A DNA stretch of 64,000 nt, taken from contig JADLBU010000002.1 in the NCBI GenBank assembly GCA_020847535.1, positions 34,059-98,058 on the forward strand. The letters run 5' to 3'. Positions 24,099 to 32,748 of the stretch are shown here, piece after piece. The notes below the pieces were generated by a model, which was given only the letters and a program-made list of their open reading frames with translations, had not been told where the DNA came from and searched no databases. A program made the translations under genes and the position numbers. Positions within the stretch are counted from its first letter, which is position 1. Each line of letters starts with the position of its first letter. The stretch is from Phycisphaerales bacterium. Its GTDB lineage: Bacteria; Planctomycetota; Phycisphaerae; Phycisphaerales; UBA1924.

Positions 24099-26077
24099 AG
24101 CTCCGAGAGCGACTCGCCCAGATTGATCGCCTCCAGAACAGCAGGCTGTTCAAGATCATCGCCTCCTGCGTGATCATCGCCATCGCGATCGCCCTCCTCA
24201 TCACCTACGTCGTCATCCGCAACGCGCCAACCTCCTCCGCATCAGGCCAGCCCGCCGCCGCGATCTCCGACCGGCCCCCCGAAACGCTCCCCTCCGACAC
24301 CCCCGAGCCCCAGACCCCCGAGGAAAAAGAAGCCCTCGCTCGCGCCAAGGCGATCGAACGCACCGCCTTCGAGGAAACCGGCCGCGCTGTCGACAAGCTG
24401 CTCGCCGCACGCTCCGATCCCACCAGCGTCGCCTCGGGGATCGCCGTGATCGCCGCCATGGCACTTGTCGTCGTGTGGCTCGGCCTCGCGCTCACCTACC
24501 TCGCACTCGCGATCGCCGTTGCCGCCGTCGTCGCTCCCCTCTACCTCCTGGGCTACCGCGAAACCGCGCAGCTCGCCATCGGCGTGATCGCTCTCACCGC
24601 CGCCTTCCTCGCCCTCCTCCAGGGCTCACGAGTTCTCCTCAGCGGCTCCGGACCAGTCATGGCGATCGCACGCAACATGCTCACCGAGGCCGTGCGCATG
24701 AAGGCATCCCTCATCCTCATCATCGCCCTCATCGTCGGCATGGCCGCCCTCCCGGGCATCCTCAGCGAAGAGTCACCCCTCCGCTACCGCGTCCAGACCT
24801 TCCTCCAGTTCGGCACCGGCGGCAGCTTCTGGGTGATCGCACTCCTCACCCTCCTGTTCGCCTGCGCCTCCATGGCCTACGAGCAGCGAGAAAAGGTCAT
24901 CTGGCAGACCATGACCAAGCCCGTCGCCCCGTGGCAGTACATCCTGGGCAAGTGGCTCGGACTCATCACCCTCAACGCCGTCCTCCTCATCGTCTGCGCC
25001 TCCTCCGTCTTCCTCTTCACCGAACACCTCCGCGGCAAGGCCGCGATCGGCGAGGTCGAGCCCTTCGTCGCCGCCGATGGCAGGCGCGTCACCGAGGACC
25101 GCCTCATCCTCGAATCCCAGGTGCTCGCCTCGCGCGTCCGCGTCCCCCCGCTCGCCCCCGAGCTTGACCCCCAGAAGTTCCTCGACCAGGTCGCCCTCCG
25201 CGTCGATGAGGAGCTCAAGCGAGTCCCCGGCCTCCGTGACACTCCCGAACTCCGCCAGCAGATCCACGTCGAGTTGCTCAAGTCCGTCACACAGGCCTTC
25301 CGCTCGATCGGCTCCGGCGACAACCGCCGCTACCTGTTCGCCAACCTCATGGAAGCCCGCGAAAGCGGCGTTCCCCTCACCTTCCGATACCAGGTCGATG
25401 CCGGCAGCAACCGCCCCGATGAGCTCTACCGCATCGGCCTCTCCATCTCCGGAAGCAACCCCGTCGTCAAGGAAGTCGCCCTCGGCGTCACCCAGACCGT
25501 CCCCCTCCTCCCCAGCGCAGTCCTCGATGACGGCATCGTCGTCGTGGACATCCTCAACGGGGATCCATACACCGATCGAAACAATCCCGAGACCATCTCA
25601 TTCCCCCAGACCGCCAACGGCCTCGAGATCTCCTACTCCTCGGGAAGCTACCGCTGGAACTACCTCCGCGTCATGGGTGTCATGTGGCTCAAGCTCTCCT
25701 TCCTCGCCATGCTCGCCGTCTGGGCCGGCACCTTCCTCTCCTTCCCCGTCGCGTGCCTAGTCTCCTTCGGAACCTTCATCACCGCCGAGGGCGCCAGTTT
25801 CCTCCGCAAGGCCCTCGAGTACTACAACACAGTCGATGAGCAGGGAAACGTCAGCGTGTTCGCCGTCGTCGTCCGTGCCATCTCCGTCGCGGTTGCCAAC
25901 GTCTTCAAGCTCTACTCCGACCTCAAACCCACCGAAAAGCTCGTCGAGGGGCTCCGCCTCCCGTGGTCCGATGTCGCCGTCGGAGCCATGGTGCTCGCCG
26001 GAGCCACCTTCATCCTCTACGCGCTGGCCGTCTATACCCTCAAAAAGCGCGAACTGGCGGTCTACTCAGGTCAGTAG
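24095..26077 (+). CDS. ABC-2 type permease, partner of the preceding ATPase
   Basis: This protein of 660 residues starts at GTG 24095 inside the ATPase stop codon. Helices include KIIASCVIIAIAIALLITYVV near the N-terminus and a Pro/Glu-rich loop. A cluster of helices follows at about 110-175. The ABC-2 region starts near 190 (ARNMLTEAVRMKASLILIIALIVGMAALPG) with QREKVIWQTMTKPVAPWQYILGKWLG as coupling segment. An extracytoplasmic domain of about 200 residues separates it from the final helices (LSFLAMLAVWAGTFLSFPVA and VGAMVLAGATFILYALAVYTL). It should form an exporter with the ATPase just upstream; the cargo is unknown. Confidence 0.86.
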   Translation: MKLRERLAQIDRLQNSRLFKIIASCVIIAIAIALLITYVVIRNAPTSSASGQPAAAISDRPPETLPSDTPEPQTPEEKEALARAKAIERTAFEETGRAVDKLLAARSDPTSVASGIAVIAAMALVVVWLGLALTYLALAIAVAAVVAPLYLLGYRETAQLAIGVIALTAAFLALLQGSRVLLSGSGPVMAIARNMLTEAVRMKASLILIIALIVGMAALPGILSEESPLRYRVQTFLQFGTGGSFWVIALLTLLFACASMAYEQREKVIWQTMTKPVAPWQYILGKWLGLITLNAVLLIVCASSVFLFTEHLRGKAAIGEVEPFVAADGRRVTEDRLILESQVLASRVRVPPLAPELDPQKFLDQVALRVDEELKRVPGLRDTPELRQQIHVELLKSVTQAFRSIGSGDNRRYLFANLMEARESGVPLTFRYQVDAGSNRPDELYRIGLSISGSNPVVKEVALGVTQTVPLLPSAVLDDGIVVVDILNGDPYTDRNNPETISFPQTANGLEISYSSGSYRWNYLRVMGVMWLKLSFLAMLAVWAGTFLSFPVACLVSFGTFITAEGASFLRKALEYYNTVDEQGNVSVFAVVVRAISVAVANVFKLYSDLKPTEKLVEGLRLPWSDVAVGAMVLAGATFILYALAVYTLKKRELAVYSGQ

Positions 26078-26122
26078 TAACTCTTGCACCCGCCCATCAG
26101 GCGGGAGAAAGCCCTTCCACAC

Positions 26123-28078
26123 GTGAAGCGCGACGGCATCATCCAGCTCGCCGCCACCGCCGTCATGGTGATCGCGCTCGCCTGCGCAGGTGTGCTCGCC
26201 GTCAGCCTCAACGCCTCCATCGGGCGAAACCGCCTCGTCTACACCGAGATCGCCGAGAAGGGAGACCCCCCGGAGGTCGCCCTCGGGATCGCCATGGGCG
26301 CCTTCCGAGGCATCTTCGTCAACTACCTCTGGATGCGCGCCAACGACCTCAAGGAAGATGGCAAGTACTGGGAGGCCATCGAGCTCTCCAAGGCGATCAC
26401 TCGCCTCCAGCCCCGCTTCCCCCGCGTCTGGGTCTTCCACGCCTGGAACATGGCGTACAACATCTCCGTCAAGACCCAGACCCCCGAGGAACGCTGGAAC
26501 TGGGTCCAGGCCGGCATCCGACTCATCCGCGATGAGGCCATCCCCGCCAATCCCAGCGACCTCATCCTCCACAAGGAGCTCGCCTGGCTCTACCTCCACA
26601 AGGTCCAGGCCTACGCCGACGACAGCAACCTCTACTACAAGCGGAAAGTCGCCGAGGAGTTCACCATCGTCATCGGGGAGCCCCCCCGCGGCGATTCCCT
26701 CATGCTCGATCGCCAGGCCGCCATGAAGGCCTACACCGACTGGTTCCGGGTCATCGTCGATGCCCCCGCGACCATCGATGAGGTGCTCAGCGCAGATCCC
26801 ACCTCCACCGAGCTCCTCCAGAAACTCGCCGCCATCGTCGGCCAGGAGCCCTACATCGCGATCCTCCGCCGCTACGAGATCGCCAAGGCCGTCGAGCGCT
26901 CCGGCCGCAAGGAGTTCTTCCTCAAGCAGATGGGCACCAAGAGCGTCGCCTTCCAGGCCCTCGTGATCGATCCAAAGTACGCTCGCGTCTGGAACCTCTT
27001 CGTCCCCCACATGCGCAAGCGCGTCCTCACCGACGACTACCACTACGAGCCCGTCCGAATGCTCCGCGTCATGCAGAAGTACGGACCCCTCGACTGGCGA
27101 CACCCCGCCTCCCACGCCGTCTACTGGTCCTCCCGAGGCGTCGAGCTCTCCCTCCCCCGCTTTACCGAGGCCAACAAGGACAACTTCGACTTCATCAACG
27201 TCGATCGCATGACCATCCAGGCGATCCAGGAGCTCCAGCGCTCCGGGGAGATCTACTTCAACTTCCTCGAGCAGTCGATCATCCGCAACTCCACCTACAT
27301 GGCGATCCCCAACCCCCACTACACCGAGATCTACGGCGACATCATGGATGAGATCATCGCCCGCTCCTGGGCCGACACCGACAAGCGCGCGTACAGCTTC
27401 TACGCAGCCGGATACGAGAACTTCCTCAAGGACCAGATCCGCTTCTTCTATCGCCGAGGTCAGCGTGACGAGGCCGAACGCCTCTACACCCGCCTCCGCA
27501 AGCTCCCCCAGGCCAACATGAACGATCCCTCCCGCGCCTGGGATCTCTCCAAGCCCCTCGACGAGCTCGTCCAGAACGAACTGGTCGATCGCCAGACCTC
27601 CCCCGATGTCGCGCGCGGCGAGATCGTCGGCTCCCTCCAGCGCGCCTTCAGCACCGGACTCATCGGCGGCAACACCGAGGTCTTCCGCCAGGAACGCGAG
27701 TACGCCAAGCGCCAGCACCGCTTCTTCTTCGAGGAGCAATTCCGCATCAACGCCATCAACCCCGAACTCATCCGCATGGCCCAGATCGACCCTGACTTCC
27801 ACGTCTTCGAGGGCCAGGTGTTCGCAGCCCTGGCCTCCAACGTCGGCTTTGACGAGGCCGAGCTCATGTACCTCCGCGCTCCCGATGACCTCCGCGTCTA
27901 CGCCTACGACCTGCTCCAGGACACCTACCGCAAGGCCGTCACCGACAACGCCGCACAGGGTGAGCGACCCTTCGATGTCATCTTCCCCGAGCCCAATGGC
28001 CTCGAAGCCCACCGCGCCGCGATGGAGCGCAAGCGCCAGGCCGAGCAAGCCCGACAGATCCAAAACGAAACCAAGTAG
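26123..28078 (+). CDS. Membrane-anchored protein with probable TPR-like helical repeats
   Basis: This protein of 651 residues probably starts at GTG 26123 (VKRDGIIQL), with GGAGAAA 12 bases upstream; TTG 26084 is possible but has no ribosome site. One N-terminal helix (LAATAVMVIALACAGVLAVSL) anchors a long, mostly helical extracytoplasmic region. Segments such as YWEAIELSKAITRLQPRFPR, WNWVQAGIRLIRDEAIPANP and ELAWLYLHKVQAYADDSNLY look like TPR-type repeats. I recognise no named family. As last gene of the operon, 45 bases after the permease, it may act as a docking or assembly subunit for the SPFH-ABC complex. The octamer repeats follow its stop. Confidence 0.7.
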   Translation: MKRDGIIQLAATAVMVIALACAGVLAVSLNASIGRNRLVYTEIAEKGDPPEVALGIAMGAFRGIFVNYLWMRANDLKEDGKYWEAIELSKAITRLQPRFPRVWVFHAWNMAYNISVKTQTPEERWNWVQAGIRLIRDEAIPANPSDLILHKELAWLYLHKVQAYADDSNLYYKRKVAEEFTIVIGEPPRGDSLMLDRQAAMKAYTDWFRVIVDAPATIDEVLSADPTSTELLQKLAAIVGQEPYIAILRRYEIAKAVERSGRKEFFLKQMGTKSVAFQALVIDPKYARVWNLFVPHMRKRVLTDDYHYEPVRMLRVMQKYGPLDWRHPASHAVYWSSRGVELSLPRFTEANKDNFDFINVDRMTIQAIQELQRSGEIYFNFLEQSIIRNSTYMAIPNPHYTEIYGDIMDEIIARSWADTDKRAYSFYAAGYENFLKDQIRFFYRRGQRDEAERLYTRLRKLPQANMNDPSRAWDLSKPLDELVQNELVDRQTSPDVARGEIVGSLQRAFSTGLIGGNTEVFRQEREYAKRQHRFFFEEQFRINAINPELIRMAQIDPDFHVFEGQVFAALASNVGFDEAELMYLRAPDDLRVYAYDLLQDTYRKAVTDNAAQGERPFDVIFPEPNGLEAHRAAMERKRQAEQARQIQNETK

Positions 28079-28084
28079 GCTTCC

Positions 28085-28179
28085 CCCCGCGTCCCCGCGT
28101 CCCCGCGTCCCCGCGTCCCCGCGTCCCCGCGTCCCCGCGTCTCTCCGTCTCTTCGTCTCTTCGTCTCTTCGTCTCTTCT
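28085..28179. repeat. Tandem octamer arrays (CCCCGCGT and CTCTTCGT)
   Basis: Seven perfect head-to-tail copies of ccccgcgt fill 28085-28140. A transitional ctctccgt follows, then ctcttcgt units to about 28179. Such arrays can vary in copy number by slippage. Antisense frames here encode Arg/Asp/Glu-rich periodic peptides and are not genes. Confidence 0.9.
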
Positions 28180-28206
28180 ACAATCCCCTCCCCGGAGACA
28201 CCACAC

Positions 28207-28728
28207 ATGGGCGCATTTGCCGACAGTATCACCCACGCCGCCAAGCGTTCCCGCACCTACGCCGAGCGGCTCCTCAAGGATGTCCGCCCCGACCAGTTCG
28301 CACGCAAGCCCATCGTCGCCGGCGTCCCCATCGACACCAACCACCCCGCCTTCGTCTACGGACACCTGGCCCTTTACCCCGCCAAGATCGCCCAGATGAT
28401 CGGCAAGGACATCCCCGGGATCGCCTCACCCCCCGGCCACGAGGACCTCTTCAAGAACGGCGCTCCCTGCCAGGATGATCCCCTCGGCACCATCTACCCG
28501 GGCATGGACACGCTGACCAGGCACTACTTCAACGCCTACGACACCGTGATCGCCGCCGTCTCCACACTCCCCGACGACATCTTCGCCCGCGAAACCCCCG
28601 ACCCGCGCTACCGCGAGTTCATGCCCCTGGTCGGCTCCATCACCCTCTTCCTCCTCAACAACCACGTCATGGTCCACCTCGGCCAGATCAGCGCCTGGCG
28701 CCGATGCATGGGACTCGGGGCGGCGTGA
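28207..28728 (+). CDS. DinB-like helical bundle protein
   Basis: This cytoplasmic protein of 173 residues starts at ATG 28207 with GGAGA upstream. It has a four-helix-bundle pattern with His in GHLALYPAKI (first metal-site helix) and the C-terminal NNHVMVHLGQISAWRRCMG, which matches the His-containing last helix of DinB/DfsB proteins. Members bind a divalent metal and include bacillithiol- or mycothiol-dependent transferases, but many have no known reaction. It is preceded by tandem repeats and followed by another repeat type, and stands alone as a transcription unit. Confidence 0.72.
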   Translation: MGAFADSITHAAKRSRTYAERLLKDVRPDQFARKPIVAGVPIDTNHPAFVYGHLALYPAKIAQMIGKDIPGIASPPGHEDLFKNGAPCQDDPLGTIYPGMDTLTRHYFNAYDTVIAAVSTLPDDIFARETPDPRYREFMPLVGSITLFLLNNHVMVHLGQISAWRRCMGLGAA

Positions 28729-28783
28729 GACAAAAGCTCACAACGAAAAAAAAGCTCACATGAGGCGATGACGGCATCGGTTT

Positions 28784-29638
28784 CTATTTGAGCTTTTCGC
28801 TTTGAGCTTTGAGCTTGGGACTTTGCCCCTCCACCGTCACCCGCGCCGGGAACCCGAACCACGAGTTGACCCCCCCCGGCCCCGGATACTTCTCCTCCAG
28901 CCTCCCCGTAACCCCCGTCATCCCCTCCGCCTGCGTCACCCACCCGGCGTTCACATCCGGGAAATCCACCGAGCAGTTCGCGCACTTCTTCTCGCTCAAG
29001 AACCGGATCGGGCACCAGAAGCTCTCGACGTTCCGCAGCATCTCCGAGCCCAGCGACCAGATCCCCGTCATCCAGTCGCAGTACAGGCACCAGATCAGGT
29101 CGTGCCCCACCAGCCCCTCGAACTTCTGCCGGGAGCAGTTCACCCAGTCGCCGCTGTTGTACCTGGGAAACCGCACCAGCACCCGGATCGGCGGCCACAG
29201 GATGTACTGCGCCACGCGCACGAGCCAGAACATCGGCACCGCCCCCGCCGTGATCCACACCGCCGTGTGATTGCGGAACCGCCCCACCTTGCGGTTCAGC
29301 ACATGCACGATCCGCGGACCCTTCAGGTGCTTCCGGTTCCCCAGCTCGTGCAGCACCGTCCACACCATCACCGACACCACCTGCCCCGCGATCGCGCCGA
29401 CAAATCCGGCCCACCCCGCGTAGAAAGGCCCGAAGAACAAGGGCCCCACCGTGAAGTACGTGATCGGCAGATCCAGCAAGGGCGCCCGGCAGAACGCCTC
29501 CGAGGCCGCACGCCCCGCGCCCCCCAGCCGCGGCAACAGGTGCAAAAACCCCGCCCCCAGCAGCATCGCCACCGCAACGATCGCGGCCGTCATCCAGATC
29601 GCTTCCAACGCATTCGCAGGAGTAATGAACTCAGGCAT
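28784..29638 (-). CDS. Polytopic membrane protein with cytosolic Cys motifs, unknown function
   Basis: This protein of 284 residues is taken from ATG 29638 (MPEFITPAN); a TTG/GTG extension upstream is possible. Four or five membrane helices are visible (AIWMTAAIVAVAMLLGAGFL, LLDLPITYFTVGPLFFG, FVGAIAGQVVSVMVWTVL, VWITAGAVPMFWLVRVA). The second half is soluble-looking with WCLYCDW, FWCPIRFL and KKCANCSVDF, suggesting paired Cys for a metal or disulfide. The last residues (SPKLKAQSEKLK) are encoded by a TTTGAGCTTTGAGCT repeat that has replaced the natural 3' end. I do not recognise the family. Confidence 0.62.
   Translation of the reverse strand: MPEFITPANALEAIWMTAAIVAVAMLLGAGFLHLLPRLGGAGRAASEAFCRAPLLDLPITYFTVGPLFFGPFYAGWAGFVGAIAGQVVSVMVWTVLHELGNRKHLKGPRIVHVLNRKVGRFRNHTAVWITAGAVPMFWLVRVAQYILWPPIRVLVRFPRYNSGDWVNCSRQKFEGLVGHDLIWCLYCDWMTGIWSLGSEMLRNVESFWCPIRFLSEKKCANCSVDFPDVNAGWVTQAEGMTGVTGRLEEKYPGPGGVNSWFGFPARVTVEGQSPKLKAQSEKLK
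28786..28825. repeat. TTTGAGCTTTGAGCT repeat at a gene end
   Basis: The text tttgagctttgagctt overlaps the 3' end of the minus-strand gene 28784-29638. A second copy, tttgagctttgagctttct, is at 53942-53960. Related aaaagctcaca units occur at 28733-28760. Confidence 0.65.
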
Positions 29639-29785
29639 GGGGCCAGAGTACACCCCTGCAAGCAACCCTGCATGACCGAACTCGATTGAAAAACACACCA
29701 GCAATCACCACCACACCCACGACCCCTCTTCCCCCCGCTCTCCTCACCCTCCGTGGCTCCCCGTATCCCCCCGTGGTGAATTGTC

Positions 29786-30358
29786 TTAGCTGACGCGCCT
29801 CGCAAACCGCCTCGCCGGCCCGATCGAAAGCCCCATCGTCCCCAGGAGCGGCAAGAGCACCGTCCCCAGCGCCAATCCCACCAGCCCCGTGTACAACGAA
29901 CTCCCCAATCGCCAGATCAGCTGCTGCGTCGCATCGAACTGGATCTCGACGTCGTACCGCGAGCGGATCGCGAAGATCGCCGTCACCACGATGTTCGACA
30001 CCAGCGAGCAGAACAGCGACAAGAACCCTACCGTCAAAATGTTCTTGCGGATCATCAGCCCGCGCATCGTCAGCACCAGCTGCGCTGCCAGCGCGTACCC
30101 CAGCGCATACGGCCCCAGCACGTACCTCGGCAGCCCGCCTCCCATCACCTCCAGCGTGTTGGTCAGGTCCAGCGTCATCCCCAGCACGATCGCCGCCCAC
30201 AGCGCCGTCGTCGAAGGCGCTGCCAGGGCGATCACCACCGCCAAGGGCATCACAAAGCTCGGCGCCACCGGCGCATCCCCGATCCGCAGCGAATCCTTCA
30301 GCCCCAGCTCGAGCCCCAAAAGCACCCACCCGCTCAGCGCAAAGACGATCCAGTTCAC
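29786..30358 (-). CDS. mreD: Rod shape-determining protein MreD
   Basis: This polytopic membrane protein of 190 residues is a structural component of the elongasome. It has five or six helices (IVFALSGWVLLGLELGL, FVMPLAVVIALAAPSTTALW, GFLSLFCSLVSNIVVTAIF and LYTGLVGLALGTVLLPLLG). GMTLDLTNTLEVMGGG is the conserved loop of MreD-like proteins (G-x-xDL). Its GTG start overlaps the mreC stop by four bases (GTGA), giving coupled translation. MreD sequences are weakly conserved, so gene order carries much of the assignment. Confidence 0.82.
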   Translation of the reverse strand: MNWIVFALSGWVLLGLELGLKDSLRIGDAPVAPSFVMPLAVVIALAAPSTTALWAAIVLGMTLDLTNTLEVMGGGLPRYVLGPYALGYALAAQLVLTMRGLMIRKNILTVGFLSLFCSLVSNIVVTAIFAIRSRYDVEIQFDATQQLIWRLGSSLYTGLVGLALGTVLLPLLGTMGLSIGPARRFARRVS

Positions 30359-31302
30359 TGATCACCTCCACGCCGATCTTCACGCCCGATCCCCACATCC
30401 TCCGTCGAGAACCGCAGCACCACCTCGCTCACCCGCTCTAGCCGCAGCGTCGGTCGAACCGTGATGATCTGCCGCAGCGGCTGATTCGGCGCCGGCTCGA
30501 TCCGCTCCACCATCCCGATGAGCAGCGACTGCGAGTTCTTCGGCCAGCTCGGATCATGCAGCCGCACCGCGTACCCCACCTTTGCCGGGATCGGCTGACC
30601 CGCGGCCAGCTCCGGCGGTGGGGGGGTTCCAATGGGCCACTGTCGCAGATCCTCGACCGGCCCCTTCAGCGTCCCATCCCCCTGCGGCTCCAGGAGGCAT
30701 TCCGGCCCCCGCGCCAGATCCGTCAGCATCACCACGCCCCGGATCTGCCCCGCCGCCTTGCTCGTGATCGGCTGCACCTGGCAGGTCTTCTGGTCCGAAC
30801 TCACCACCCGCCCCAGAAGCTGCCCGGCGCGGAAGGTCGCCACCGAGTTCACCTCGATGCCATCCGACTTCCCCGCCTTGATCCAGAGCAGGCCGCTCGT
30901 CAGATCGCTCGAATTCCCGATGACCGCCGCGTGCATCTGTCGCACCGGCAGATCCGGATTCAGTTGCCGGCCGATCTGCAGATCGGCGATCTGGTTCCGC
31001 AGCAGCTCGATCTCCTGCTGAGCCCGAAGAAGCTGCTGCCGATACCCCTCGGCCTGCTCCTCCAGCGCCCGGCTCGCCTCATCGTTCCTGGCTCTGACCT
31101 CCGCCGGCGCCAGCCACGCCGTCAGCCCATGCACCGGCTGCGAGATCGGCGCCACGAAGAAGAGCAGCAACCGCCCGAACCACCCCGGCCACGCCTGCCA
31201 CACCCCCGCCGAAGGCGGCAGAAACGCCATCACCACCAGCACCACCATCAGCACCGGCAGCGATCGGCGAGCAAGCGGAGATGTGTGAAGGAGGCGAGAC
31301 AT
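30355..31302 (-). CDS. mreC: Cell shape protein MreC
   Basis: This protein of 315 residues is counted from ATG 31302 (MSRLLHTSPLARRSL); GTG 31314 is also possible. A membrane helix (LPVLMVVLVVMAFLPPSAG) is followed by a coiled coil (ALEEQAEGYRQQLLRAQQEI). The periplasmic MreC fold has the typical AAVIGNSSDLTSGLLWIKAGKSDG and FRAGQLLGRVVSS. MreC links MreB to the penicillin-binding machinery. It carries a Pro-rich insertion (IGTPPPPELAAG). It is separated from mreB by a 171-base gap with repeat sequence at both ends, so the operon has been opened by repeats. Confidence 0.92.
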   Translation of the reverse strand: MSRLLHTSPLARRSLPVLMVVLVVMAFLPPSAGVWQAWPGWFGRLLLFFVAPISQPVHGLTAWLAPAEVRARNDEASRALEEQAEGYRQQLLRAQQEIELLRNQIADLQIGRQLNPDLPVRQMHAAVIGNSSDLTSGLLWIKAGKSDGIEVNSVATFRAGQLLGRVVSSDQKTCQVQPITSKAAGQIRGVVMLTDLARGPECLLEPQGDGTLKGPVEDLRQWPIGTPPPPELAAGQPIPAKVGYAVRLHDPSWPKNSQSLLIGMVERIEPAPNQPLRQIITVRPTLRLERVSEVVLRFSTEDVGIGREDRRGGDQ

Positions 31303-31307
31303 GAGGG

Positions 31308-31340
31308 AAGGCACTGGGCACTAGGCATTGGGCACTGGCG
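31308..31340. repeat. GCACTGGGCACTAGGC-type repeat
   Basis: The near-tandem text gcactgggcactaggcattg and ggcactgg lies at the mreC start. Related copies flank the other side of the mreC-mreB gap (31437-31471) and occur at 36418-36451 and 41281-41330. Units are about 7 bases with a variable middle. Confidence 0.6.
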
Positions 31341-31436
31341 TATGACCAGAGAGAAGATCGCGGCACAGATCGGGAGAGCAGTGGGAACAAGCGCTGCAAG
31401 GACAATTCATGTTTCGGTGCCTGACTGTATTTGTCT

Positions 31437-31471
31437 TCCACCAGTGCCCAGTACCCGATGCCCATTGCCTT
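31437..31471. repeat. CCAGTGCCCAGTACCCG-type repeat
   Basis: The text ccagtgcccagtacccgatg and cccattgcc lies just 3' of mreB. It is the same heptamer family as 31308-31340, in opposite orientation, so the mreC-mreB gap is bounded by inverted copies. Confidence 0.55.
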
Positions 31472-31473
31472 CC

Positions 31474-32526
31474 CTACGCCCCCTCCATGTCATTCTCAAG
31501 CGTCTGCTTCCACTCCTCGATATGTTCCAGATAGATGCTGGTTCCCCGAGCCACGCACGTCAACGGATCATCCGCCAGTCGCGTATCCAAGCCGGTCGCC
31601 TTCTGAACAACGTTTGTCAGCCCGCGCAACAGCGATCCACCCCCCGCCATCGTGATCCCGTTCTCCACAAGGTCCGCCGCAAGCTCGGGCTCGGCGCGCT
31701 CCAGCGTTCGCGTCACCGCCTCCACGATCGCCGTCGCCGGCTCCTGGAGCGCCTCTCGGATCTCCTCGCTCGTGATCGCCGTCTTCCGCGGCAGCCCCGA
31801 GATCATGTCCCGGCCCCGCACATCCATCGTCGTCTCGGGGCCGATCGGGAACGCCGATCCGATCTCGATCTTGATCTTCTCCGCCGTCTGCTCACCGATC
31901 ATCATGTTGTACGAACGCTTCATGTGGTTGATGATCGCCTCATCCATGTCGTCGCCCGCGACACGCACGCTCTCGCATGTCGCGATGTCCGCCAGCGACA
32001 TGATCGCCACCTCCGTCGTACCACCCCCGATGTCCACGATCATCGACGCCGTCGCCTCCGCGAACGGCAGACCCGCCCCGATTGCCGCCGCGATCGGCTC
32101 CTCGATCAGGTAGGTCCGCCGCGCCCCTGCGCGTTCCGCCGAGTCGAACACCGCCCGCTTCTCCACCGCCGTGATCCCCGATGGGATCGAGATCACCACC
32201 CGCGGCCCGAAGATGCGGGATCGCCCGTTCACCTTGTTGATGAAGTACTTCAGCATCGCCTCGGTGATCTCAAAGTCGGAGATCACCCCGTCCTTGAGCG
32301 GACGGATCGCCGAGATCGAACCCGGCGTCTTGCCCAGCATCTCCTTGGCGACCCACCCCACCGCCTGGCCGTTCTTGAGCACGATGTTCGTGCCCTTCTT
32401 CACCGCGACCACGCTCGGCTCATTGAGCACGATGCCCTGGCCACGGACCGACACCAGCGTGTTGCAGGTGCCAAGGTCGATCCCCATGTCCACGCTGAAA
32501 AGTCCGAGAATGCGGTCGAGCAGCAA
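31474..32526 (-). CDS. mreB: Rod shape-determining protein MreB
   Basis: This actin-like protein of 350 residues forms cytoskeletal filaments that direct side-wall growth. TTG 32526 is chosen as start because it gives the usual MreB opening (LLDRILGLFSVDMGIDLGTCNTLV in two pieces). AGGAG lies about 11 bases upstream. The phosphate loops IDLGTCNTL and IVDIGGGTTEVA, the VVISIPSG segment and the adenosine motif TMAGGGSLLRG are all present. Upstream codons would add a low-complexity extension. It is divergent from the hybrid histidine kinase, and first in the mreBCD order. Confidence 0.95.
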   Translation of the reverse strand: MLLDRILGLFSVDMGIDLGTCNTLVSVRGQGIVLNEPSVVAVKKGTNIVLKNGQAVGWVAKEMLGKTPGSISAIRPLKDGVISDFEITEAMLKYFINKVNGRSRIFGPRVVISIPSGITAVEKRAVFDSAERAGARRTYLIEEPIAAAIGAGLPFAEATASMIVDIGGGTTEVAIMSLADIATCESVRVAGDDMDEAIINHMKRSYNMMIGEQTAEKIKIEIGSAFPIGPETTMDVRGRDMISGLPRKTAITSEEIREALQEPATAIVEAVTRTLERAEPELAADLVENGITMAGGGSLLRGLTNVVQKATGLDTRLADDPLTCVARGTSIYLEHIEEWKQTLENDMEGA

Positions 32527-32748
32527 AGGGAAGGCACTCCTACCCCGGCCAAGGGCATAACAGACGGTCCCCGGACCGTCATCCAACAGGTTATCGGCAG
32601 TTGCACCCCTTTGCCATTCACCGACCTCTTATGCGATCAGATCCCCCGCATTGGCCGCCACCACCGGCCAATTCCCCCTCCGGGCCTTTCAGCAGGCCCC
32701 CGGCCACTGCTCGCCAAGTCGGCCCTTCCACGGGCCGATAAGAGTTCG

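Noticed and set aside
26066..28063. 665-residue antisense frame over the helical membrane protein gene
   Set aside because: Composition is a mirror of the coding strand (Leu/Gly/Asp-rich), with no domain; the plus strand fits the operon.
28085..28179. Possible CRISPR array
   Set aside because: The repeats are 8-base units directly abutting, with no spacers and no cas genes.
30556..32748. Apparent 1511-residue protein covering 30556-35091
   Set aside because: Its first about 730 codons are the antisense of mreC and mreB and encode low-complexity Arg/His/Pro text. Only the part from ATG 32749 shows kinase motifs.
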